Shown one piece after another: positions 1 to 7,256 of a stretch of 32,349 nucleotides of DNA. The stretch is from NCBI RefSeq assembly GCF_000787775.1, contig NZ_BBPM01000074.1, forward strand, positions 1-32,349, given 5' to 3'. The stretch comes from Streptacidiphilus carbonis. GTDB taxonomy: Bacteria; Actinomycetota; Actinomycetes; Streptomycetales; Streptomycetaceae. Positions within the stretch are counted from its first letter, which is position 1. Each line of letters begins with the position of its first letter. A model generated the notes under the pieces. That model was not told the DNA's origin. It did no database searches and was given only the letters and a program-made list of their open reading frames with translations. The position numbers and the translations under genes are program-made.

Positions 1-26
1 GTGGACCCGGTGTTCTGCGAGGGCAT
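1..26 (-). CDS. Start of an unidentified gene running off the left edge (partial)
   Basis: An ATG at 26-24 on the minus strand opens a frame that leaves the window after eight full codons (MPSQNTGS). A textbook ribosome binding site (AAGGAG, complement of 35-40) lies eight bases upstream, so I treat this as a real start. It follows adenosine kinase and metK on the same strand, so it is probably the third gene of that cassette. Eight residues are too few to name it. Other S-adenosylmethionine cycle genes (S-adenosylhomocysteinase, methionine synthase, methylenetetrahydrofolate reductase) would fit the context, but that is only a guess. Confidence 0.55.
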
Positions 27-126
27 GCCCGGTACTCCTTGAGCTCTGTGCGTTCCGACGGATGTCGGGGCGTCGCGGGTGAAGCGGTCGAACGTGAGGT
101 GCCGCAGGGCGGAGCCGGGCCGCCGG

Positions 127-1095
127 TCACCGCCGGCCGGTCTCGGCGGCCGCCTCGGGACCGTACGCCGCCCGCAGCCGGGCTGACAGGTCGTCATGGT
201 CCAGCAGATACTCCTGGGTACCGACCGTCTCCAGGACCACCGCGGCCAGGGCGCAGCCCAGTTGGGCGCACCGCTCCGGCCCCAGTCCGTCGGCGAGCGC
301 GGCGAGGTAGCCGGCCCGGAAGGCGTCGCCGCCGCCGGTCGGATCGGCCACCCGCGCCGCCGGCACCGCGTCGACCTCCACGGTCGGCACGCCGACCTGC
401 TGGATCCGGGCGCCGGCCGCGCCCCGGGTGGTGATCCAGGCGCCGGTGCGGCCGAGCACCTGCTGCTCGGTCCAGCCGCTGCGCTCCTGCAGCAGCACCG
501 ACTCGTACTCGTTGGCGAAGAGCATGGCGGAGCCGTCGATCAGTTCGCGGACCTCGTCCCGGTCCAGCCGAGGAAGTTGCTGGGAGGGGTCGGCCGCGAA
601 GGGGATGCCCAGTCTCCGGCTGTCCCGGGTGTGCCTGAGCATCGCCTCCGGGTCGTTGGGCGAGACCAGGACCAGGTCGAGGCCGCCCACGCGGTCCGCG
701 ACCGCGCCCAGGTCGATCCGGCGCGCCTCGGCCATGGCGCCGCTGTAGAACGTCGCGATCTGGTTCTGCGCGGCGTCGGTGGTGCAGACGAAGCGAGCGG
801 TCTGCTGATGCTCCGACACCAGCACGGAGTCGGTGTCGACCCCCTGCTCCTTGAGCCAGACCTGGTACTCGGCGAAGTCCGTCCCGACCGCACCGACCAG
901 GACCGGCGACAGTCCCAGCCGCCCCAGCCCCAGGGCGATGTTGGCCGCGACTCCGCCGCGCCGGACCTCCATGGTGTCGGCGAGGAAGGACAGCGAGACG
1001 TGCTCCTGGCGGTCCGCGACGAACTGCTCGGTGAAGCGTCCGGGGAAGACGAACAGGTGGTCGGTGGCGATGGAGCCTGTGGTGGCGATCCTCAT
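127..1095 (-). CDS. adoK: PfkB-family carbohydrate/nucleoside kinase, probable adenosine kinase
   Basis: This 322-residue PfkB (ribokinase) family protein very probably phosphorylates adenosine to AMP with ATP in the cytoplasm. The N-terminal glycine motif RRGGVAANIALGLGRLG (about residues 45-61) and the C-terminal signature DPTGGGDAFRAGYL (about 251-264), which holds the anion-hole glycines and catalytic Asp, are both intact. The DPTGxGDAFRAG form matches actinobacterial adenosine kinases better than fructokinases. The ATG at 1095 has a strong GAAGGAG site just upstream. It lies 33 bases after the metK stop on the same strand. Removing adenosine pulls S-adenosylhomocysteine hydrolysis forward, so the pairing with metK suggests methyl-cycle support. 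Ribokinase or another sugar kinase remains possible from sequence alone. Confidence 0.8.
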   Translation of the reverse strand: MRIATTGSIATDHLFVFPGRFTEQFVADRQEHVSLSFLADTMEVRRGGVAANIALGLGRLGLSPVLVGAVGTDFAEYQVWLKEQGVDTDSVLVSEHQQTARFVCTTDAAQNQIATFYSGAMAEARRIDLGAVADRVGGLDLVLVSPNDPEAMLRHTRDSRRLGIPFAADPSQQLPRLDRDEVRELIDGSAMLFANEYESVLLQERSGWTEQQVLGRTGAWITTRGAAGARIQQVGVPTVEVDAVPAARVADPTGGGDAFRAGYLAALADGLGPERCAQLGCALAAVVLETVGTQEYLLDHDDLSARLRAAYGPEAAAETGRR

Positions 1096-1128
1096 GACGC
1101 TCCTTCAGGTCGGTTGGAAGGCCCGTGC

Positions 1129-2337
1129 TCAGCTCTCGACGGCGCGCTTCAGGGCCTCGGCGCGGTCGGTGCGCTCCCAGGTGAAGTCCGGCAGCTCGCG
1201 GCCGAAGTGGCCGTAGGCGGCGGTCTGCGAGTAGATCGGGCGCAGCAGGTCCAGGTCGCGGATGATCGCGGCGGGGCGCAGGTCGAAGACCGTGGTGACG
1301 GCTTGCTGGATCTTCAGGACCGGGGCGGTCTCGGTGCCGAAGGTCTCCACGAACAGGCCGACCGGTTCGGCCTTGCCGATCGCGTAGGCGACCTGGACCT
1401 CGGCGCGGCGGGCCAGGCCCGCGGCGACGATGTTCTTGGCGACCCAGCGCATCGCGTAGGCGGCCGAGCGGTCGACCTTGGAGGGGTCCTTGCCGGAGAA
1501 CGCGCCGCCGCCGTGGCGGGCCATCCCGCCGTAGGTGTCGATGATGATCTTGCGGCCGGTCAGGCCCGCGTCACCCATCGGACCGCCGATCTCGAAACGG
1601 CCGGTCGGGTTCACCAGCAGCCGGTAGCCCTCGGTGACCAGCGCGATGCCCTCGTCGGCCAACGCCTTCAGCTCCGGCTCCACCACGAACTCGCGGATGT
1701 CCGGCGCCAGCAGCGAGTCCAGGTCGATGTCCGAGGCATGCTGCGAGGACACCACCACAGTGTCCAGCCGCACCGCGTTGTCACCGTCGTACTCGATGGT
1801 GACCTGCGTCTTACCGTCCGGACGCAGGTAGGGAATGGTCCCGTTCTTGCGCACCTCCGACAACCGCTTGGCCAGCCGGTGCGCCAACGTGATCGGCAGC
1901 GGCATCAGCTCCGGCGTGTCGTCGCACGCGTAGCCGAACATCAACCCCTGGTCACCCGCACCCTGCCGGTCGAGCTCGTCCTCGTCGCCCTCGACCCGGT
2001 TCTCGTAGGCATCGTCGACACCCTGCGCGATATCCGGGGACTGCGCCCCGATCGACACCGACACCCCGCAGGACGCGCCGTCGAAACCCTTCTTGGACGA
2101 GTCGTAGCCGATCTCCAGGATCTTCTCCCGGACCAGCTGCGCGATCGGCGCATACGCCTTGGTGGTGACCTCACCGGCCACATGCACCTGACCAGTGGTG
2201 ATCAACGTCTCCACAGCGACCCGCGACGAGGGGTCGTCCTTGAGGAGCGCATCGAGAATGGTGTCGCTGATCTGATCAGCGATCTTGTCGGGGTGACCCT
2301 CGGTCACGGACTCCGAAGTGAACAGGCGACGGGACAT
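1129..2337 (-). CDS. metK: S-adenosylmethionine synthetase
   Basis: A full-length 402-residue methionine adenosyltransferase that makes S-adenosylmethionine from methionine and ATP. The start is the ATG at 2337 ([18 protein letters not shown]), preceded by AGGAGAAGC; the frame stays open further upstream, but that part does not resemble the family. Visible hallmarks are the N-terminal [18 protein letters not shown] (ATP and metal binding), [10 protein letters not shown] near residue 120 (the flexible-loop signature), and [22 protein letters not shown] (P-loop-like signature 2). The length equals that of typical Streptomyces MetK. The adenosine kinase gene follows by 33 bp, implying one transcript. 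A plasmid or arm-borne copy would be a second metK, as often found beside methyltransferase-rich biosynthetic genes. Confidence 0.97.
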   Translation of the reverse strand: MSRRLFTSESVTEGHPDKIADQISDTILDALLKDDPSSRVAVETLITTGQVHVAGEVTTKAYAPIAQLVREKILEIGYDSSKKGFDGASCGVSVSIGAQSPDIAQGVDDAYENRVEGDEDELDRQGAGDQGLMFGYACDDTPELMPLPITLAHRLAKRLSEVRKNGTIPYLRPDGKTQVTIEYDGDNAVRLDTVVVSSQHASDIDLDSLLAPDIREFVVEPELKALADEGIALVTEGYRLLVNPTGRFEIGGPMGDAGLTGRKIIIDTYGGMARHGGGAFSGKDPSKVDRSAAYAMRWVAKNIVAAGLARRAEVQVAYAIGKAEPVGLFVETFGTETAPVLKIQQAVTTVFDLRPAAIIRDLDLLRPIYSQTAAYGHFGRELPDFTWERTDRAEALKRAVES

Positions 2338-2666
2338 GCTTCTCCTGAGGTGTGAGCTCTCCGGGAAGGAAAAGTGACGAGCAGACAGGGGACTGTTCGA
2401 GATCCGCGTCAGCGGCGCCCCCCGGAATGGCGCTGGTGCCCGCGGCGCGGGGACTTCCGGCAGGCATCGAACATACCCCCAGGCCGGGGCGGCGGTGAAG
2501 GAAAGCCCTGCGACAGCACACCGGCGCGCCGCGGCCTCCGTCCCGTCGACAGGACGGAGCACCCGGCCCGGCCTCTGCTCAGACGGAGCCAGGCCGCGTA
2601 CGGACCGCACGCGGCTGCGTCAGAACCATCGCCCCGGCCCCGGAACGACCAGCGGCGCCCGGCAGT
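2338..2666. other. Intergenic region upstream of metK
   Basis: About 330 bp separate the metK start from the end of the replication-module gene on the same strand. It must contain the metK promoter if metK is transcribed separately. I looked for a SAM-class riboswitch core on the minus strand and did not recognise one. The frame upstream of metK stays open because of GC bias but is not family-like. No repeat or convincing terminator stood out. Confidence 0.5.
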
Positions 2667-3056
2667 TCAGCGCCCCGTCTCACCCGCCGCGGCCGGCTGG
2701 GCCCGCCCCTCGGACCGCTCCGTCTTGCGTCCCTTGCTGCCCGGGGCCAGCGACCGGGCGTCCACGGCCTCGGCCGGCGCTCCGGTGGCGTACAGCCCGT
2801 CGGGGTCCGTGTCCCGGTCGTGCGGCAGCAGCCAGAACACCCGGCGCCGGAAGGTCCCGGACGAGCGCGACGGCTTGGCCCCCGGTCCCAGCAGGGCGTA
2901 TCCGACCATCCGGCCGTCGCGGTGGTAGGCGGGCCGGCTGCGCCGGGTCGGCAACCGGTCCAGGCTCTGGCGCACGTAGTCGAGCCGGCTGATGTCCTCG
3001 AGCCAGACCAGATTGGTCTCGTGACTGATCTCGTCCTCGCTGATGAGCGCGCTCAT
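2667..3056 (-). CDS. Small hypothetical protein coupled to the primase-helicase genes
   Basis: A 129-residue protein of unrecognised family. Its ATG overlaps the stop of the upstream helicase gene as ATGA (3053-3056), so it is almost certainly translated by coupling and belongs to the replication module. The N-terminal half is ordered-looking and amphipathic (MSALISEDEISHETNLVWLE, then LDYVRQSLDRLP). The middle has FRRRVFWLLPHDRDTDPDG, and the tail is rich in Lys, Arg, Gly and Ala, probably disordered. No catalytic motif, membrane segment or signal peptide is visible. A role as accessory factor or regulator of the replication proteins is inferred only from the gene order. Confidence 0.7.
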   Translation of the reverse strand: MSALISEDEISHETNLVWLEDISRLDYVRQSLDRLPTRRSRPAYHRDGRMVGYALLGPGAKPSRSSGTFRRRVFWLLPHDRDTDPDGLYATGAPAEAVDARSLAPGSKGRKTERSEGRAQPAAAGETGR

Positions 3057-4606
3057 GCAGTCTCCTCGTGGTCGAGCATGCCGATGCCCGGGTAGTACTT
3101 CCGCTGGTTGGACAAGATCATCTGCTTGGGCGAAGCCAGGCCGACCACCTCGCGGATACGCGCTGCGAAGGCACGCGACGAGAACGGTGGAGCCCCCTCA
3201 TTGTGGCACCAGCTCCGGTACGTGGCGTAGAGCTGGGCCTGTTCCGCCCGCAGCGCCGGCTCCAAACGGCAGGTCTCGCCGATGAAGCGCCCGGTGTGGT
3301 CCTCGGTCTCGGCGTACGCGGAGGTCGCGATCCGGACCCGCTCCGGGCCGGTGAGGTCCTTGTCCCCGCTCAGGTAGCGGCGGGCGCCGGTGATGAGCCA
3401 GCGGATGATCCCCGGTCCCTCCTCGGTGACCAGCACGTCCGCCAGGTTGTCGATCTTGCGGTCGTCGGAGACCACCCGCTCGAACGGGATCAGCCGCATC
3501 CGCCGCCAGAACGCGAAGCCGCCGGTCCCCACCTCGGGCCGGTGGTTGCCGAGCAGCCAGAGCTTGTGCGTCGGCTCGAAGCTGAAGAAGTCCTGACGCA
3601 TCCGGCGGGCCTTGATCCGGTCGCCGCCGGTGAGCAGCTTGACCCGGGCCTCGTCGAAGCGGTCGCCCGGCTTCACCTCGCTGCACACGATGACCCGGCG
3701 GCCGTGCAGCTCGGCGAGGTCGGTCGGGTGCCCCTCGTACGGACGGGCCATCAGGAACCCCGGCGGCGCCGCGTCCGCGTAGTCGCCGAGCAGCTTCATC
3801 AGCACGTCCAGAAGGACGGACTTGCCGTTCTTTCCGGAGCCGAACAGGAACGGCATCACCTGGGCGCCCACGTCGCCGGTGACCGAGTACCCGAGCAGCA
3901 GCTGCAGAAAGCTGATCATCTGCTCGCCCTCGGGCCCCTCCCCGAAGGTGTCCGTCAGAAACCGGTCCCAGCGCGGCGTGGGCACCAGCTCGGGAGCGAC
4001 CGCGGTGGAGCGGGAGTGGAAGTCCCGGCTCGGGGCCGGCGCGTGGACCAGCCCGGTGCGCAGGTCCACGATCCCCGCCGGCGTGCACAGCGCGTACGGG
4101 TCGGCGTCCAGGTGCTGGGCGTTGAGGACCATGCCGGGGGCCGACTTGGCCTGGGCCAGCATCGCATTGATCCCGCTGGTGCTGAGCGACCGGCGGCGGT
4201 GCTGCTGCAGCGCCTGCGCCGAGTGCCGGCCCCGGGCGTCATGGGTGGCGATCGACTCCGCGAGGTCCCCCGCTGCCCAGAGCACGGTGTCGTCCTCATC
4301 GATCTGCCAGCGGTTGCTGTCCCAGCGGTACCAGCCCAGGCCCGGGACATGGCGGTAGTCGTCGGCGTAGAGCCTGACGAACAGCTTGGCGTTGCCGCGG
4401 TCGCTGAGCGTGTCCGGCAGCAGTCCGTCCGCGGTGACCACCGGCCCGGTCCCCGCCTCCGGAACCGCCGCGGGAGCAGCGGGCTGCTGCTCCGAGCGGG
4501 TCAGGATCTGCGCCGCGACCGCCTGGGCGTCGAAGGACCCTTCGTCCTTCGCCGACGCCGTCTCCCGCACGAAGCTGTCAAAGCCGTTGGCCTGCACCGC
4601 GGTCAC
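3053..4606 (-). CDS. D5/P4-type SF3 helicase (plasmid/phage primase C-terminal-domain family)
   Basis: A 517-residue replicative helicase of superfamily 3, the type found in plasmids, integrative elements and phages. Residues 65-200 match the D5 N-terminal region (NAKLFVRLYADDYRHVPG, then W-rich stretches). The Walker A is GSGKNGKS (256-263), Walker B-like VIVCSEV is at 305-311, and the sensor motif KLWLLGNHRPEVG contains Asn354. FAFWRRMRLIPFE follows, as is typical of the family. The GTG at 4606 overlaps the stop of the primase-polymerase gene (GTGA). The frame is open 76 codons further up, but that part is the shadow of the neighbour. It presumably unwinds origin DNA while the upstream protein primes. 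All core residues are intact. Confidence 0.88.
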   Translation of the reverse strand: MTAVQANGFDSFVRETASAKDEGSFDAQAVAAQILTRSEQQPAAPAAVPEAGTGPVVTADGLLPDTLSDRGNAKLFVRLYADDYRHVPGLGWYRWDSNRWQIDEDDTVLWAAGDLAESIATHDARGRHSAQALQQHRRRSLSTSGINAMLAQAKSAPGMVLNAQHLDADPYALCTPAGIVDLRTGLVHAPAPSRDFHSRSTAVAPELVPTPRWDRFLTDTFGEGPEGEQMISFLQLLLGYSVTGDVGAQVMPFLFGSGKNGKSVLLDVLMKLLGDYADAAPPGFLMARPYEGHPTDLAELHGRRVIVCSEVKPGDRFDEARVKLLTGGDRIKARRMRQDFFSFEPTHKLWLLGNHRPEVGTGGFAFWRRMRLIPFERVVSDDRKIDNLADVLVTEEGPGIIRWLITGARRYLSGDKDLTGPERVRIATSAYAETEDHTGRFIGETCRLEPALRAEQAQLYATYRSWCHNEGAPPFSSRAFAARIREVVGLASPKQMILSNQRKYYPGIGMLDHEETA

Positions 4607-5709
4607 CGGCGGAACCCTGGTACCAGGGGACGCCGCGCACCCGCGCTGAGCCCGCCGCGGATGATCGCGGCGCAGCGCACCTGCTGCCCGGGTCTGGCTC
4701 TTGACGCGGCGTCGGTCAGCGCACGTTCGGCCTCGGCTGCGGAGAGCACCCCCGCCGCGACAAGACCGCCCGCGGTGTAGGCGGCACGGTTGAGCTTCTC
4801 CGAGAACCCGGCCCCCTCGGACACGGCCGCGCAACCGGCCACCGCGGCCAGCACCGAGTCCAGCGTCCGACCGTGGCGCCCCGGGCCGGCCGCCGACGCC
4901 ACCGCCTGCCGGGCCCGCGGCGGTACCGGACGCGGGGTGTGCGCGGGAGCCGCCAGCAGGTGCCCGGTCCGCCCGAGTTCACGGGCGATCCAGCTCGGCA
5001 GCGGTCGCGGCTCCCGCGCCCCGGCCACCGGCGTATAGGTCCCCGCCCCGGTGACATGGCCGGGCGTGACGATGTAGCCGCCGTGGGCACGCACATCCAC
5101 CTGCCAGGCCAGCGCACGCCCGCCGCCGGAACCCGCGGAGCTCTGCCACCGGTCCCCCGGCTGCGCCCGGTACCAGACGTGCATCCCCCCGGAAGGGGTG
5201 CGCACCCGCAGCGTGCTCCGGTCATGCTCAGGACTCGTCTCACCACGCAGCGCCGCCAGCACGGCAAGGGTGTGGAACCCGTTGGCCAGCCCCCGCAGGT
5301 CGACCTCCGCGTGCACCGCCACCCCCGGCAGCAGGCGGTCCCGGCCCGGCAGGGCGCAGGTGTGCGCGTCGATGTCGAGCACCACCAGCCCGGCCGGCCC
5401 GCAGGAGACGCCGACTCCGAGCCGGGAGCCGCCACCCCACCAGCGCTCGAGGTGGCCCGGGTCGAGACTGGCGGCCCGGAACCCGTGGCACCCGCGCCCG
5501 TCGGCCAGACAAGGACAGCCCTGGTAGGTGTGCCCGGCGGCCCGGCAGGCCTCGCAGTTGCGGACCGGGGTCTTGCGCCCGGCAGCCAGCGGATGCACCG
5601 GCCACCCGTGGCCCACGCACCAGCGGGCCGTGGCCAGAGCCGTCCCGGCCACAGCCGGACGTCCCGGGCGTCTTGAGTCTCTGCGTGGATCGTGCTGCTC
5701 AGATACCAT
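4603..5709 (-). CDS. Bifunctional DNA primase/polymerase (prim-pol, AEP superfamily)
   Basis: A 368-residue archaeo-eukaryotic-type primase-polymerase. The metal-binding DxD lies in VVLDIDAH (Asp112 and Asp114), and the catalytic His in TPSGGMHVWY (His177), the usual order for this family. A Cys-rich insertion between residues 52 and 74 (Cys52, Cys55, Cys65, Cys67, Cys74) could bind zinc, as in many actinobacterial homologues. The C-terminal ~100 residues resemble the helical region after the prim-pol core and contain LNRAAYTAGGLVAAGVLSAAEAERALTDAA-type helices. The ATG at 5709 is preceded by a GGGGGA element. Its stop overlaps the helicase start by GTGA, giving a primase then helicase then small-protein operon. 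Together these form a self-contained initiation module, typical of plasmids, integrative elements or phage satellites. Confidence 0.88.
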   Translation of the reverse strand: MVSEQHDPRRDSRRPGRPAVAGTALATARWCVGHGWPVHPLAAGRKTPVRNCEACRAAGHTYQGCPCLADGRGCHGFRAASLDPGHLERWWGGGSRLGVGVSCGPAGLVVLDIDAHTCALPGRDRLLPGVAVHAEVDLRGLANGFHTLAVLAALRGETSPEHDRSTLRVRTPSGGMHVWYRAQPGDRWQSSAGSGGGRALAWQVDVRAHGGYIVTPGHVTGAGTYTPVAGAREPRPLPSWIARELGRTGHLLAAPAHTPRPVPPRARQAVASAAGPGRHGRTLDSVLAAVAGCAAVSEGAGFSEKLNRAAYTAGGLVAAGVLSAAEAERALTDAASRARPGQQVRCAAIIRGGLSAGARRPLVPGFRR

Positions 5710-6374
5710 CCCAATCCCCCGTCAGCGACTCAAGCGACTCAACGACGGATGAACCTTAGCGAAGCTGGTCAGCAAAAAGGGATGCTGCAGTCACAAGAAA
5801 CTCATGAACTCCCTGTGCCCTCAGGCCCACACAAGCGGAACAGCAGCCACCGACGGGCGACCGGCCGCCTTTCGGTAGCTGGCCCAGGATCGATCCTAAC
5901 CGCAGGTCAGACCCCTCCCGCTCGGCACAGTAGCTACTCAAGCGACCCAACTCGCTGTATATGACACGCACACGCGCACACCCATTGGGCCCCATATACC
6001 GGAACCATGGGTCGCCTCGGTCGCTGAATCCCCTGAAAACAGCCCCCGACCTGCATTCACCATCGAAACCGAAAGAGCGACTGACACCCTCTCCAGTCGC
6101 CCGCCGTCAGTCGCTCCCCGCGCCAGGACCCGCCGCACCGACCCTGCCTCCAGTGGTCCTCAAGCGAACCTGGAGCAGTCCTGCAGACCAATCGCAGATG
6201 TGGGTCGCTTCGGTCGCTTCCGTCGCTCAGCGCCCACCCAGTCCGCCCCCGCCCCGGTGACCGATCAGCCGGGGCGGAGAGACCCGGGACTCTCCCACCA
6301 AGACTCCCGGTGCCTGCCGCGAACGGGCGGGCCCGACGATCGATCGCGTCCCTTGTCAAGCTCACGAACGAGAG
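5710..6374. repeat. Non-coding region with 9-bp TCGCTTSGG-type repeats; candidate origin
   Basis: No convincing gene occupies this stretch. It is less GC-rich than its surroundings and contains repeated AGCGACTCA / GTCGCTTCG words. A perfect tandem pair AGCGACTCA lies at 5724-5741. A three-unit run on the opposite orientation lies near 6204-6230 (GGTCGCTTC, GGTCGCTTC-like, GTCGCTCAG). Further copies are near 5940, 6010-6024, 6076-6082, 6095-6100 and 6109-6115. Because the block sits just upstream of the primase-polymerase operon, it could hold the origin or operator for that module. A stem-loop (GCCCCGG / CCGGGGC, 6251-6275) and a near-palindrome centred on CCCGGG (6276-6295) lie at its right side. 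Confidence 0.4.
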
Positions 6375-6438
6375 AACGGGACCCCCGGTAGATCCCTGTG
6401 GTGTCGAGCCCAGAGATCGTTGTACCGGAGGTCCCGTT
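6375..6438. terminator. Long inverted repeat, probable terminator for the lectin gene
   Basis: Arms 6375-6390 (AACGGGACCCCCGGTA) and 6423-6438 (TACCGGAGGTCCCGTT) pair with 15 of 16 matches around a 32-base loop. It lies 61 bases downstream of the lectin stop codon on the minus strand. It could end that transcript or be a protein-binding palindrome belonging to the neighbouring repeat region. Confidence 0.45.
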
Positions 6439-6498
6439 GTCGCGGCATTCTGTCACCCTGCCACCGTGGCGTCAGCCTAGAGTGGTGGGCCGCATGGT

Positions 6499-7059
6499 TC
6501 AGCTGACGTCCATGAAGTTCCACCCCTGGTACCCGTCGCTCCAGGAGGGCTGGTTGCACACGTACCCGCGTACGCCGTACTGCGATTCGTCCAGGCACTC
6601 GTTGTAGCCGCGCAGTTGGTTCTGGAGGATCTGGGTGGTCGCGTGATAGCTGGTAGCCACCCTGGACATTTTCCAGCTCTGCCAGCCGTTGATGTAATTG
6701 CTGTAGCCGCAGGCAAACGCCCGCAGGCCGTACTGGGGAGACCAGTCGAGGCATCGGCCGGTGTTGACGTTCTTCAACTGGGCGTCATTGTTCGTGTCGA
6801 GCTGGGTGACTTCCCAGGCCTGCCAGCCACCTGCCACGCTGTTGGCGTTGCAGGGGTACATGCGCAGGCCGTACTGCAATGAGTCGTCCAGACAGTTCCC
6901 ATCCCACTGGGAATTGATCACGTAGTGCTCGTACGGAGTCCAGTACTCCGCGTAGTAGCCGTTGGGCCAGGCCACGTCGGCCTCAGCGGTTCCGGTGCCG
7001 GCGACGGCCAGGCCGGTGACGAGGCCGAGCGTGGCGAGTATGGCAAGAGTCCTCTTCAT
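6499..7059 (-). CDS. Secreted ricin-type beta-trefoil lectin-like protein
   Basis: A 186-residue exported protein made almost only of three related repeats. A Sec signal peptide (Lys-Arg, hydrophobic core, cleavage likely after AEA near residue 27) precedes the mature part. Each repeat has the pattern CLD...QYGLR..PC...WQxW: NCLDDSLQYGLRMYPC, then RCLDWSPQYGLRAFAC, then ECLDESQYGVRGYVC. Each ends in a Q-x-W (WQAWEV, WQSWKM, YQGWNF), the R-type lectin hallmark. It is therefore a free-standing carbohydrate-binding domain without a catalytic partner. The ATG has AGGAGAT eleven bases upstream. It is divergent from the HTH/NB-ARC regulator across 197 bp, which may control it. The ligand cannot be told from sequence. 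Confidence 0.82.
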   Translation of the reverse strand: MKRTLAILATLGLVTGLAVAGTGTAEADVAWPNGYYAEYWTPYEHYVINSQWDGNCLDDSLQYGLRMYPCNANSVAGGWQAWEVTQLDTNNDAQLKNVNTGRCLDWSPQYGLRAFACGYSNYINGWQSWKMSRVATSYHATTQILQNQLRGYNECLDESQYGVRGYVCNQPSWSDGYQGWNFMDVS

Positions 7060-7256
7060 TTCCGATCTCCTGGTTCCCGCGTGGGAGTCGACCCGTTGCC
7101 GTCCCCCGCCTGCAGCCGCTTGGTCCGGACCGGCTACCAGCGCGAAGCGGCGCGACCAGGCTGCCTCGACGGGCTGCCCGGAGTCCCGTATCCCGTACGA
7201 ATCCGAACAGCCTCCCTAGACTCTGCCTGTCAGGACCACAGCTACATGGGGGCAGC

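Noticed and set aside
196-2355. A 719-codon plus-strand open frame opposite adenosine kinase and metK
   Set aside because: It is the antisense shadow of two well-identified genes; its translation is low-complexity and has no motif.
2338-2666. SAM riboswitch upstream of metK
   Set aside because: I searched the leader by eye for SAM-II/SAM-IV-type conserved cores and saw none; a covariance-model scan would be decisive.
3068-4780. Long plus-strand frame opposite the helicase gene
   Set aside because: Antisense shadow caused by high GC; the opposite strand has intact Walker motifs.
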